From Pseudomonas wadenswilerensis (lineage in GTDB: Bacteria > Pseudomonadota > Gammaproteobacteria > Pseudomonadales > Pseudomonadaceae), in NCBI RefSeq assembly GCF_900497695.1, contig NZ_UIDD01000007.1, forward strand, positions 558,001 through 622,000: 64,000 nucleotides of DNA, in the 5' to 3' direction. The notes beneath the pieces were generated by a model, which saw nothing but the letters and a program-made list of their open reading frames with translations, was not told where the DNA came from and did no database searches. Shown here in pieces: positions 44,162 through 51,522 of this stretch; position 1 is the first letter of the stretch, and each line of letters begins with the position of its first letter. Position numbers and translations under genes: made by a program.

Positions 44162-46636
44162 TTACCAGTTATAGGTCAGGTCAGTGGTAATGGTCCGCCC
44201 TTCGCCGTAGTAGCAATCCACGTCACTGGTGCAACGGCTGACATACACCTTGTCTTCCAGGTTCTGCAGGTTGACCTGCAACTTCACCCCTTTCAGGCGC
44301 AATGGCGACTGCTGCAAGTCGTAGGAGACCATGCCGTCGTACACGGTGTAGGACGGGATGCTGAAGTGGCCATCGGCAAAATCGGTGCCGTCACTGCCGC
44401 GCACATAACGTGCACCCAACCCCATGCCCAGGCCGGCAATCGGGGTATCACCGGTGAAGTGATAGTCCAGCCACAGCGATGCGGTCATCGGCGGGGTGCC
44501 CGACGGATGACGACCTTCACGGCCATCGTTGTCCTTGGTGTAAACCACGTCGTTGCGCGATACCGAAGCGATCAGGCCCAGGTTATCGGTGAGGTTGGCC
44601 TTGCCTTCAAGCTCGACGCCGCGCGAGCGCAGTTCGCCGACCTGGCTGTTGAAGCCGGGGTTGCCGACGTCGGCGGTGAGGATGTTCTGCTGGTTGATCT
44701 CGTACACCGACAACTGAATGAAGCTGTCCTGGCCAGGCGGTTGGTACTTGATACCCGCCTCGACCTGCTTGCCGGTGGACGGCTCGAACGCCTTGCCCGC
44801 GTAGTCGGCACCGCTCAGCGGCAGGAACGACTCGGAGTAGCTGACATAAGGCGTCACGCCATTGTCGAAGGCATAGCCAAGCCCCGCGCGGCCGGTGAAC
44901 TTCTCGTCCTTGACGGTGGTATGGGTGCCAGCGATCGGCTCCTTGTTATCGGCCTCGGCCCAGTCGTAGCGGCCACCGAGGGTCAGGAACCAGTTGTCCC
45001 ACTTGAGCTGATCCTGCACGTACAGGCCGGTCTGATTGATGGTGCGGTCCCACTTGAACGGCTGGCCGAAGTTCATTGGCTTGCCGTACACCGGGTTGTA
45101 CAGGTCGATGACCGGCGGATTGCGGTCGTACAGGCCGAGGAATTTGGAGTTGGAGTGGTAGTAATCAACGCCGATCAACAGGGTGTGGGCGACGTCGAAA
45201 GTGTTGAACTTGGCCTGGGCCATGTTATCGATGCCAAACACCTTGTTGCGCTGGGCCCAGTCGACCCCGTAGCGGGTCATCGCGCTCTGGTCGTCGGCCC
45301 CGGTGACCGGGTTGGGCACGAAGGCGTAGCCGTGCAGCGGCGCCCGGTATTTGTCATCGACGTAGGCGTAGCGGGTGTTCTGCTTGAGGGTCCAGACGTC
45401 GTCCAGCTCATGACTGACTTCATAGCCAAAGGTGTACTGCTCGCGATCGTAGGAGTTGACCCCCGGCTCGCCGATGAATCGGCTGCGCTTGATCCGCCCA
45501 TTGGGGCTGGCAAACACCGTGCCCACCGCCGGCAGGCCCTGGGCTTCCGGCACGCCGTTGTCGCGCTGGTAGTGGCCGTAAACGGTCAGGCGCGTCTGCT
45601 CGTTGGGGTTCCAGGTCAGGCTCGGGGCGATCATGTAGCGCTGCTGTTCGACGTAGTCGGCCTCGCCGTTCTTGTCCAGGCCCATGCCGGTCACGCGGTA
45701 CTGGTACTCGCCCTGGTCATCCACCGGGCCGGCAAAATCGAACGCGCCGTAACGCCGGTCCTGGCTGCCGCCACCGAGTTTGACTTCATGCAGCGGCGTC
45801 GCGGTCGGGCGCTTGGAGACCATGTTGATCAGGCCACCTGGCTGGTTCTGGCCATAGAGCACCGAGGCCGGGCCCTTCATCACCTCGATACGTTCCAGCG
45901 CGTACGGATCGATCTGCAGCGCACCGCCGGTACTGCCGCCGCCGTAAGGCAGGTGCAGGCCGTCCAGGTACAGCGGCGTCGGGCTGAAGCCGCGGGAGGT
46001 CGGCTCGTCGAAAATCCCGACCCGGTCGGAGAAACCACCACCGGTGATACCCGGGGTGTAGCGCAGGGCCTGGGTGACCGTCTGCGAGCCAAGCGCCTTG
46101 ATTTCATCCTGGGTGATGACGTTGATGGTCTGCGGCACTTCCAGTACTGAGGTGTCGGTCTTGGTCGCAGTGCCGGTGCGCTTGGCCACATAGCCCTGGA
46201 CCGGCCCCCAGGCCTCTTCGCCGGCGTTGGAAACGATCTGGGTCAGGCCCAGTTCCAGCGCCCCGCTCTGCTCGGCCGGCACCAGGTTCCAGGTGCCGCC
46301 GGCGGTGATGTTGAGGTTGAGACCGCTGCCATTGAGGGCCTGGGTTGCCGCTTGCTCGGGAGTGAACTGACCGCTGACCGCTGCCGAGCGCTTGCCCTGC
46401 AACAGTGCCGGCTTGACCGACAGCACCCGGCCGGACTGGCGGGCAATGTGGCTCAAGGCTTCGCCCAGGTCCCCGGCCGGGATATCAAAACGCTGGCTGG
46501 CGCTGACGCTGCTGTCGGTTTGCGCCTGCGCGTACAGCGGCGCACTGCTGCCCAGGGCGATGGCAAGGGCCAGCAGGCTGGGGCGGATCATGGAGTCGGG
46601 CATGGAGGTGTTGGCTCGTTCGAGGTTGTTGTCCAT
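44162..46636 (-). CDS. TonB-dependent siderophore receptor with STN signalling domain (module 1)
   Basis: 824 residues, outer-membrane receptor. Signal peptide ends YAQAQ (about residue 38). An STN domain (residues 45-115; RFDIPAGDLGEALSHIARQSG) senses the cognate FecR. The plug follows (VPQTINVITQDEIKALGSQ; VLYGQNQPGGLINMVSKRP) and then the 22-strand barrel ending ITTDLTYNW with a terminal aromatic. It belongs to the FpvA/FoxA/FiuA group of ferrisiderophore receptors. The ATG at 46636 is the first; 46603 is an alternative. It follows the fecR gene by 54 bp, and the sigma factor/FecR pair would induce it. The siderophore is unknown. Confidence 0.92.
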   Translation of the reverse strand: MDNNLERANTSMPDSMIRPSLLALAIALGSSAPLYAQAQTDSSVSASQRFDIPAGDLGEALSHIARQSGRVLSVKPALLQGKRSAAVSGQFTPEQAATQALNGSGLNLNITAGGTWNLVPAEQSGALELGLTQIVSNAGEEAWGPVQGYVAKRTGTATKTDTSVLEVPQTINVITQDEIKALGSQTVTQALRYTPGITGGGFSDRVGIFDEPTSRGFSPTPLYLDGLHLPYGGGSTGGALQIDPYALERIEVMKGPASVLYGQNQPGGLINMVSKRPTATPLHEVKLGGGSQDRRYGAFDFAGPVDDQGEYQYRVTGMGLDKNGEADYVEQQRYMIAPSLTWNPNEQTRLTVYGHYQRDNGVPEAQGLPAVGTVFASPNGRIKRSRFIGEPGVNSYDREQYTFGYEVSHELDDVWTLKQNTRYAYVDDKYRAPLHGYAFVPNPVTGADDQSAMTRYGVDWAQRNKVFGIDNMAQAKFNTFDVAHTLLIGVDYYHSNSKFLGLYDRNPPVIDLYNPVYGKPMNFGQPFKWDRTINQTGLYVQDQLKWDNWFLTLGGRYDWAEADNKEPIAGTHTTVKDEKFTGRAGLGYAFDNGVTPYVSYSESFLPLSGADYAGKAFEPSTGKQVEAGIKYQPPGQDSFIQLSVYEINQQNILTADVGNPGFNSQVGELRSRGVELEGKANLTDNLGLIASVSRNDVVYTKDNDGREGRHPSGTPPMTASLWLDYHFTGDTPIAGLGMGLGARYVRGSDGTDFADGHFSIPSYTVYDGMVSYDLQQSPLRLKGVKLQVNLQNLEDKVYVSRCTSDVDCYYGEGRTITTDLTYNW

Positions 46637-46677
46637 AACGAGGACACGCCAGTGACCGAATCCCCTCAGCGAAATCG

Positions 46678-46692
46678 TAATTATTTTTATTC
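46678..46692. promoter_or_regulatory. AT-rich motif at the fecR-receptor junction (module 1)
   Basis: TAATTATTTTTATTC spans the fecR stop and is 14/15 identical to the motif at the same place in module 2 (54048-54062). It might be a promoter element for the ECF sigma factor, a Fur-like site or an RNA-processing/Hfq site. Confidence 0.4.
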
Positions 46693-47665
46693 AGATCACA
46701 TCGATACGGGTCAGCCAGCCGCCAAAGCTGTCGACCCGGATCGGCAGGGTCTCGGCCAGGGAGCGCAAGGTGCGCTCGCTGTCATCCAGCGGGAAGCTGC
46801 CATAGACGCGTACCTGCGCGGCCTGCGGGCTGATGCGCAACAGCCCGGCGCGGTACGGGCGCAAGGCCTCGATCAGCTCGCCCAGAGGCTCGTCGCGGAC
46901 ATCGATGCGGCCATCGGCCCAGCTCGCCCGGGTGCGCAGTGAGGCCGCCACAGGCTGACTGCCGTGGCCATCAAAGCGGAAGGCCTGGCCCTCTTCCACA
47001 CGCTGGGCTGGCGCGCTGCCGCTGCTGAGCATGACGCTGTGCTGTTGCACCGAAACCAGGCTCTGGCGCTCTTCCTGGCGCACGCTAAAGCGCGTGCCCA
47101 GGGCTTGCACCTGGCCTTCGCGGGTAGCGACGATAAAGGGCCGGCCCGGCTCTGCGGCCACATCGGCTTGCAGCTCACCGTCGCGCAGCAGCACCAGCCG
47201 CTGCCCGGCGCTGAAACGCACATCCACCGCGCTGCGCGCGTTCAGGCACAGGCGCGAACCATCGGCCAGGGTGAAGGTACGCCGTTCACCGGTGCCGGTG
47301 CGCAGGTCGGCAAGCAAATCGCCCAGCGGCGCCACCCGATTACCAATTGCCCCGGCGCCCAGCCCCAGCAACAACATCGCCAGACCGCCGCCCAGTGCCT
47401 TGCGCCGCGACGGCGAAGGCAAGGCACGCAAACTGCGGCTGGCCATGGCCAACTGGCCGGGGTTGCGCTGTTCGGCTTGCTGCAGATCGGCCAGGGGGTC
47501 GCCGAGCAAGGCATTGACCCGCTGCCAAGCGGCCTGATGGCCGGGAGACTGTTCGAGCCAGCTGTTGAACGCCACCAGCAACGGGCTGCCGGCAGCAACA
47601 TTCTCCAGCTTGAGCAGCCAGTCCACTGCTTCGTGGGTGGCGCGGTCCAGTTGTGTGTTGCTCAT
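46691..47665 (-). CDS. FecR-family anti-sigma/transducer (module 1)
   Basis: A 324-residue inner-membrane signal transducer. The cytoplasmic N-terminus (DUF4880, ATHEAVDWLLKLENVAAGS) would hold the ECF sigma; one helix (GGGLAMLLLGLGAGAIG, near residue 90) spans the membrane; the FecR domain follows (RTGTGERRTFTLADGSRLCLNARSAV) and ends in the STN-binding C-terminus. ATG at 47665 overlaps the sigma gene stop by 4 bp. It relays receptor occupancy to the sigma factor. Confidence 0.93.
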   Translation of the reverse strand: MSNTQLDRATHEAVDWLLKLENVAAGSPLLVAFNSWLEQSPGHQAAWQRVNALLGDPLADLQQAEQRNPGQLAMASRSLRALPSPSRRKALGGGLAMLLLGLGAGAIGNRVAPLGDLLADLRTGTGERRTFTLADGSRLCLNARSAVDVRFSAGQRLVLLRDGELQADVAAEPGRPFIVATREGQVQALGTRFSVRQEERQSLVSVQQHSVMLSSGSAPAQRVEEGQAFRFDGHGSQPVAASLRTRASWADGRIDVRDEPLGELIEALRPYRAGLLRISPQAAQVRVYGSFPLDDSERTLRSLAETLPIRVDSFGGWLTRIDVI

Positions 47666-48180
47666 TCCGGCCTCGCGCTCAGGCAATGCACGAAGGCCCG
47701 GCGCAGGTCGCGCTCGACCGTGGCCAGCGACACCCCCAGATGCTCGGCAATGCTCGGCTGGCTCATGCCTTCGAGGCGATGCAGGATAAAGGCGTGACGC
47801 ACCCGCACCGGCAGGCCATCGAGCACGCGGTCGATTTCGGCCAGCGCTTCACGCACCAGCACCACGTCTTCGGCCGAGGGCATGCAGTGTTCGGGCAGGC
47901 ACGCCAGCTCGTCGAGGTAGGCCTGCTCCAGCGCACGACGCCGAAACAAGTTGCTCAGCAGGCGGCGGGCGACGGTGGCGAGAAAGGCGCGGGGTTCTTC
48001 AAGGGCGGGCAAGGCGCTGCTGGTCATGGCCCGGACAAAGGTGTCCTGGGCCAGGTCCGCTGCATCGTGCGGGCAGTTCAGCCGGCGGTACAGCCAGGCG
48101 CGCAACCAGCGATGATGGTCGCTATAGAGGTGGGCGACGATAGCCTTGGAGTGGACAGAGCTCGGCACGAGGGTGATCAC
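47662..48180 (-). CDS. ECF sigma factor, FecI type (module 1)
   Basis: 172 residues. Region 2 includes AADLAQDTFVRAM (near residue 40) and EEPRAFLATVARRLLSNLFRR; region 4 has LPVRVRHAFILHRLEGMSQPSIAEHLGVS. This is the iron-starvation FecI/FpvI type. The frame opens with GTG at 48180, with no strong ribosome site and a Fur box 9 nt upstream, so the true start may be a downstream GTG. It is translationally coupled to fecR and drives the receptor gene. Confidence 0.92.
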   Translation of the reverse strand: MITLVPSSVHSKAIVAHLYSDHHRWLRAWLYRRLNCPHDAADLAQDTFVRAMTSSALPALEEPRAFLATVARRLLSNLFRRRALEQAYLDELACLPEHCMPSAEDVVLVREALAEIDRVLDGLPVRVRHAFILHRLEGMSQPSIAEHLGVSLATVERDLRRAFVHCLSARPE

Positions 48181-48188
48181 ACATTAAT

Positions 48189-48207
48189 GGTAATTACTCT
48201 CATTATC
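48189..48207. promoter_or_regulatory. Fur box before ECF module 1
   Basis: On the minus strand GATAATGAGAGTAATTACC matches 15 of 19 positions of the Fur consensus. It lies just upstream of the ECF sigma gene and should repress the module when iron is plentiful. Confidence 0.75.
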
Positions 48208-48240
48208 ATGATGCGTGGGAAATTTCACAATCCCCTTTTC

Positions 48241-48293
48241 GCGGGGCAAGTCGGATCGCCGCACCGCCGCTCCTACAGATCTTGCCCCGCCAC
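48241..48293. repeat. REP-like sequence at the M16 gene end
   Basis: GCGGGGCAAGTCGGATCGCCGC and CTCCTACAGATCTTGCCCCGC form an imperfect inverted pair overlapping the last codons of the M16 gene. Confidence 0.5.
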
Positions 48294-49682
48294 CACGGTC
48301 GCCAGCTTCTGTGGCTGAACGACGCGTTTAAACGCCGCCTTGACTTGCGCAGGCGTCACCGCCTCAAGCTGTTGGCGCCAGGTCACCAGGGTATCGTCCG
48401 GCAAGCCGTTCAAGGCGATCTGCGCAACATGCTCAAGCAGGCGGTGGCGGCTGGTGCCGGCAAAAAGCTCGAGTAGCCGCGCCTTGGCCTCAGCCAGTTC
48501 CTCGGCGCTCGGGCCCTCGCTGACAAAGCGCGTCAACGCCTGATGGGCCGCCTTCTGTGCCTGCTCCTGATGCCCGGCAGGGACTTCCAGCGAGATCACG
48601 AAGGCCCCGGCCTGTTGGCCCATGGCGAAGTAGCTGGCCGATTCCCAGCTGACATCGCCGCCAAGCTCAGCGCCCACGGCCCGATTGAGCCGCGTCGGCC
48701 AGTGCTCGCCACCGAGAATGTCGCTGCCCAGCAGCAACGGGAAAAAGTCCGGGTCGCTGCGTGGCACTGCCGGCTGGCCGATCTGTATCCAGATCGTACC
48801 TTGCTGCGGTTCCAGTTGCTCGCGGCTGGCCTGGCTCAACGCCTGCACTTTGGGCAGCGCTGGCAACGCGGTGCAATCACCGCTCGGCAAGCGCCCAAGC
48901 ACTGCATTGGCCACGGCATCGGCCTGAGCCCGGTCAAGATTGCCGACCAGGCTGACCGTGGCCCGGCATGGCAGCATCATTGCACGGTAATGCGTGCGCA
49001 AATCTTCCATGCGGGTGCGCTCGAGCATGGCCGGGGTCAGAGCATAGCCGAACGGTAGCGCGTACTCGTCCAGGTCAATCTGCTTGTTGCGCTGCAGCCC
49101 TGGGCGGGTCAGTTCGCGGCCATAGGGATGGTCGCCATACACCGCCTGGGCAAAGCGTTGCCCTACCCCGGCAAAACGCCGGGTGGTTTCGCCGTTGACC
49201 TGGCGAATGTAATACGGCTTGGCCCGGAACCAGATGCTGCCGGCAAAGGCCGGTTCGGCAATCTGCCGACCGAGCAACGCCGTGGCCTCGGCCTGGCGCT
49301 GGGCACTGGTGTCGGTGATCTTCAGGATGTAGCTGAAGCGGTCGGCATCGACCTGGGTATTCAGTTCACTGTCCAGGCGCATCCAGGCCATTCGCAGCGC
49401 GTTGCCGTTCAGCTCCGGGGCATCGCCCTGGGCATGGATACCTTCCACCGCAAGCGCTGCGCCAAGCACCGCCAGGCCCGGTTGGTCCAGTGGGTCGCGG
49501 CGGCTGCCGGCATCGAAGTCAACCTGGATCTGCAGGTCGCTGGCCTGGCTTTGAGGCAACAGGTAGACCCGCGCGCCACTGGGCTGGGTCCAGTGTTGAA
49601 TGGCCAGGTTGTCGGCAGCCAGGGCCGGGGCCATTGCGCTCAATCCAAACGCGCAGGTGAAGAGTCGTTCCATCAGGGTCAT
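48273..49682 (-). CDS. M16-family (pitrilysin/insulinase) protein lacking the catalytic zinc motif
   Basis: 469 residues with a signal peptide (residues 1-23, ending ALAAD) and two M16 half-domains (second from about residue 250, GTIWIQIGQPAVPRSDPDFF). The active motif HxxEH is not found; the corresponding place reads AALAVEGIHAQ. The RFAQAVYGDHPYG part in the middle and GGEHWPTRLNRAVGAELG (near residue 325) are typical of the non-catalytic M16 subunit. Usually such a protein pairs with an active one, but none is adjacent. It lies upstream of the Fur box/ECF module. Periplasmic partner roles include substrate capture during TonB-linked import (as with FusC/PqqL type proteins). Confidence 0.82.
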   Translation of the reverse strand: MTLMERLFTCAFGLSAMAPALAADNLAIQHWTQPSGARVYLLPQSQASDLQIQVDFDAGSRRDPLDQPGLAVLGAALAVEGIHAQGDAPELNGNALRMAWMRLDSELNTQVDADRFSYILKITDTSAQRQAEATALLGRQIAEPAFAGSIWFRAKPYYIRQVNGETTRRFAGVGQRFAQAVYGDHPYGRELTRPGLQRNKQIDLDEYALPFGYALTPAMLERTRMEDLRTHYRAMMLPCRATVSLVGNLDRAQADAVANAVLGRLPSGDCTALPALPKVQALSQASREQLEPQQGTIWIQIGQPAVPRSDPDFFPLLLGSDILGGEHWPTRLNRAVGAELGGDVSWESASYFAMGQQAGAFVISLEVPAGHQEQAQKAAHQALTRFVSEGPSAEELAEAKARLLELFAGTSRHRLLEHVAQIALNGLPDDTLVTWRQQLEAVTPAQVKAAFKRVVQPQKLATVVAGQDL

Positions 49683-49828
49683 AGCGGTTACTCAAAAGGC
49701 CAAGGCGCGGACGCTACGCACTTGGCCGCGGCAGATCAAGCCCTGGCGCACTGGCTGACACTGGCGCCGGCAGGCTTTATGCTCGAACCCCATTTTGCCT
49801 ATGCCATGCACCTTGAGAGGGGGAACCG

Positions 49829-50107
49829 ATGCCAGCCCTGAGCGCCCGTGAGGTTTGCCAGCAACTGCGTGATGCCGCCCTGGGCGTTCGTCCGTTGCGG
49901 CGTGTCGGCACTGAAGTCGACATCGACGGTTGGCGCCTGAGCCTGGATTTCGACGGTACCCACCTGCACCATTGCCTCAAGTGCTGCAGCAGTGACGGCC
50001 GTGAGGGCACGCTGGACCGTTGGCAATGGGGCACCGATCCGGTGAGTTTGCTCAGCACCTGGGAGCTGGCGCAGGTCGAGCGCTTGTTGCGCGGGGCTAC
50101 TGCGTAG
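49829..50107 (+). CDS. Conserved hypothetical small protein
   Basis: 92 residues, cytoplasmic. GAGAGGGGG lies before the ATG at 49829. It has an N-terminal helix (SAREVCQQLRDAALG), a beta-rich middle (VDIDGWRLSLDFDGTHLHH) and a CLKCC cluster near residue 50, then DRWQWGTDPVSLLS. I recall similar ~90-residue Pseudomonas proteins but cannot assign a function. It is divergent from the M16 gene and followed directly by a REP element. Confidence 0.7.
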   Translation: MPALSAREVCQQLRDAALGVRPLRRVGTEVDIDGWRLSLDFDGTHLHHCLKCCSSDGREGTLDRWQWGTDPVSLLSTWELAQVERLLRGATA

Positions 50108-50175
50108 CCCATCGCCGGCAAGGCCGGCTCCCACAGGGTTGGTGCAGGGCCTGTAGGAGCTGGCTTGCAGCAATG
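50108..50175. repeat. REP element pair (one degenerate)
   Basis: CCCATCGCCGGCAAGGCCGGC is followed by CTGTAGGAGCTGGCTTGCAGCAATG, a degenerate inverted copy. It separates two convergent genes. Confidence 0.85.
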
Positions 50176-50180
50176 AGGCC

Positions 50181-50768
50181 TTACAACAACTGGCGCTTGA
50201 CCGCCTCGTCCAGCGTGCTTTGGGTCAACTGGCGGACCAGTTCGCGGGTGTCCTGCTGGAACGGAATCCCGACGATCAGCACCAGGTGCATCCAGGTGCG
50301 TACCGACTCGCTTTTGCTGATGCGCCCCAGCTCCTTGCCGTCCTTGTCCTTGAACACCGTGTCGAGGGTAAAGGTATTGCGCGCCGTCGACGGGATGATG
50401 AAGAAGGTCGCCCCGGTAATGATCGCCGACGCCACGCTGTACTGCTCATGGTTGGTCAGGGTCGATTCGGCGTAGATATCCGCCGCGACTTTCTCGGTGC
50501 TCACCCGGGCGAAGCGCCCGGACTGATTGTAGGTCTCGACCAGCGCTTTCTCCCAGGCTTCGGCCGGCCCGCCGGCGGTGGCATTGGGCTGGCCGCGATT
50601 GACCTGGTACTGGGCGGTGGTACGTACGTAGGCGGTCGGCTTAACCGCCTGCGCTTGTGCCTGTGGCGGCCAGCTCTGGACCGGCGCCAATTCGTGTTGC
50701 GAGTAAGAGACGCAGCCAGTCAGCAGCACAGCGCCGAGCAGCAGGTTGGCCTTGATGATACGCAGCAT
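50181..50768 (-). CDS. Lipoprotein, second of a tandem pair
   Basis: 195 residues. A short lipoprotein signal (LLLGAVLLTGC, Cys at residue 19) is followed by VSYSQHELAPV. The mature part has two hydrophobic stretches (ASAIITGATFFIIPSTA near residue 112; TWMHLVLIVGIPFQQ near residue 158), which could insert in or face the membrane. It resembles the preceding lipoprotein only in the GCVSY lipobox region and size. The ATG at 50768 follows that gene by 17 bp. Function unknown. Confidence 0.78.
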   Translation of the reverse strand: MLRIIKANLLLGAVLLTGCVSYSQHELAPVQSWPPQAQAQAVKPTAYVRTTAQYQVNRGQPNATAGGPAEAWEKALVETYNQSGRFARVSTEKVAADIYAESTLTNHEQYSVASAIITGATFFIIPSTARNTFTLDTVFKDKDGKELGRISKSESVRTWMHLVLIVGIPFQQDTRELVRQLTQSTLDEAVKRQLL

Positions 50769-50785
50769 GGGAGTCTTCCTGGAAA

Positions 50786-51397
50786 TTACTGTTTGGCCAG
50801 TTTCAGCGTGGCGTCGTCAAGCAGCTTGGCAACCACTTCGTTGAGTTGCGGCGCACCCAGGGTCGGGGCCCAGTATTCGCGGCGGTAGAGGCCGACATTG
50901 CGCTCGAGCTTGAGCGCCTGGCGGGAGCTGGCCAGGGTCTTGCCGTTGCGATCCTCGATCACCAGGTCACCGGCGACGTCGAAGCTGTCGACATAGATCG
51001 GGCCGTTGACCCAGATCCACACGGTCAGGGTCAGCAAGGCCCCCGGCACGTAGCCTGGATGTGGCCCGCGATGGCCCTTGAGCGAGGTCATGTTGAACTT
51101 GAGCATCACGTCCTGCTCATCCAGGCGGGTCGGGTATTCGCTGACCTGCTTGAAGTACTTGCCGGCCTCGACGTACTGGTCGAGCTGCGCAGTCAGCGAG
51201 CGGCTGATGGCCTTGCGCGTGGCCTCGTCGATACCCGGTGCGGTGACCGCCACATCGGCCACTTGCGCCGTGCGCGGGCTGGTGCTGGCGGCAGGATGTT
51301 GCGGGGCGCCCAATGGGCCGGTGACGTTGTAGGACACGCAGCCAGTCATCGACAGGGTGGCGATGATAGCGGTGGCCTGGAGCAGCTTTCTCAACAC
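50786..51397 (-). CDS. Lipoprotein, first of a tandem pair
   Basis: 203 residues with a lipoprotein signal (IIATLSMTGC, Cys at residue 20). The start is GTG at 51397 with AAGGAC upstream. The mature part holds AVTAPGIDEATRKAISRSLTAQ, a basic/aromatic middle with HRGPHPGYVPGALLTLTVWIWVNG, and REYWAPTLGAP near residue 170. No enzymatic motif. It lies 125 bp downstream of the module-2 receptor in the same direction and may be read through from it. Confidence 0.78.
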   Translation of the reverse strand: MLRKLLQATAIIATLSMTGCVSYNVTGPLGAPQHPAASTSPRTAQVADVAVTAPGIDEATRKAISRSLTAQLDQYVEAGKYFKQVSEYPTRLDEQDVMLKFNMTSLKGHRGPHPGYVPGALLTLTVWIWVNGPIYVDSFDVAGDLVIEDRNGKTLASSRQALKLERNVGLYRREYWAPTLGAPQLNEVVAKLLDDATLKLAKQ

Positions 51398-51522
51398 GGG
51401 ATGTCCTTATTTTTGAGCGGAGGGCCAGAGTGCTTCGGCGCAAGATGGCGAAACTTGAGCGCGGCATGCACCGAAGCTGATGTGCTGGCTGCACCGGCCT
51501 CATCTTGGCACCAGCCCTGGCC

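Noticed and set aside
44129..46150. 673-codon plus-strand frame opposite the siderophore receptor
   Set aside because: Val/Ala/His-rich antisense frame without domains; the receptor on the minus strand is complete.
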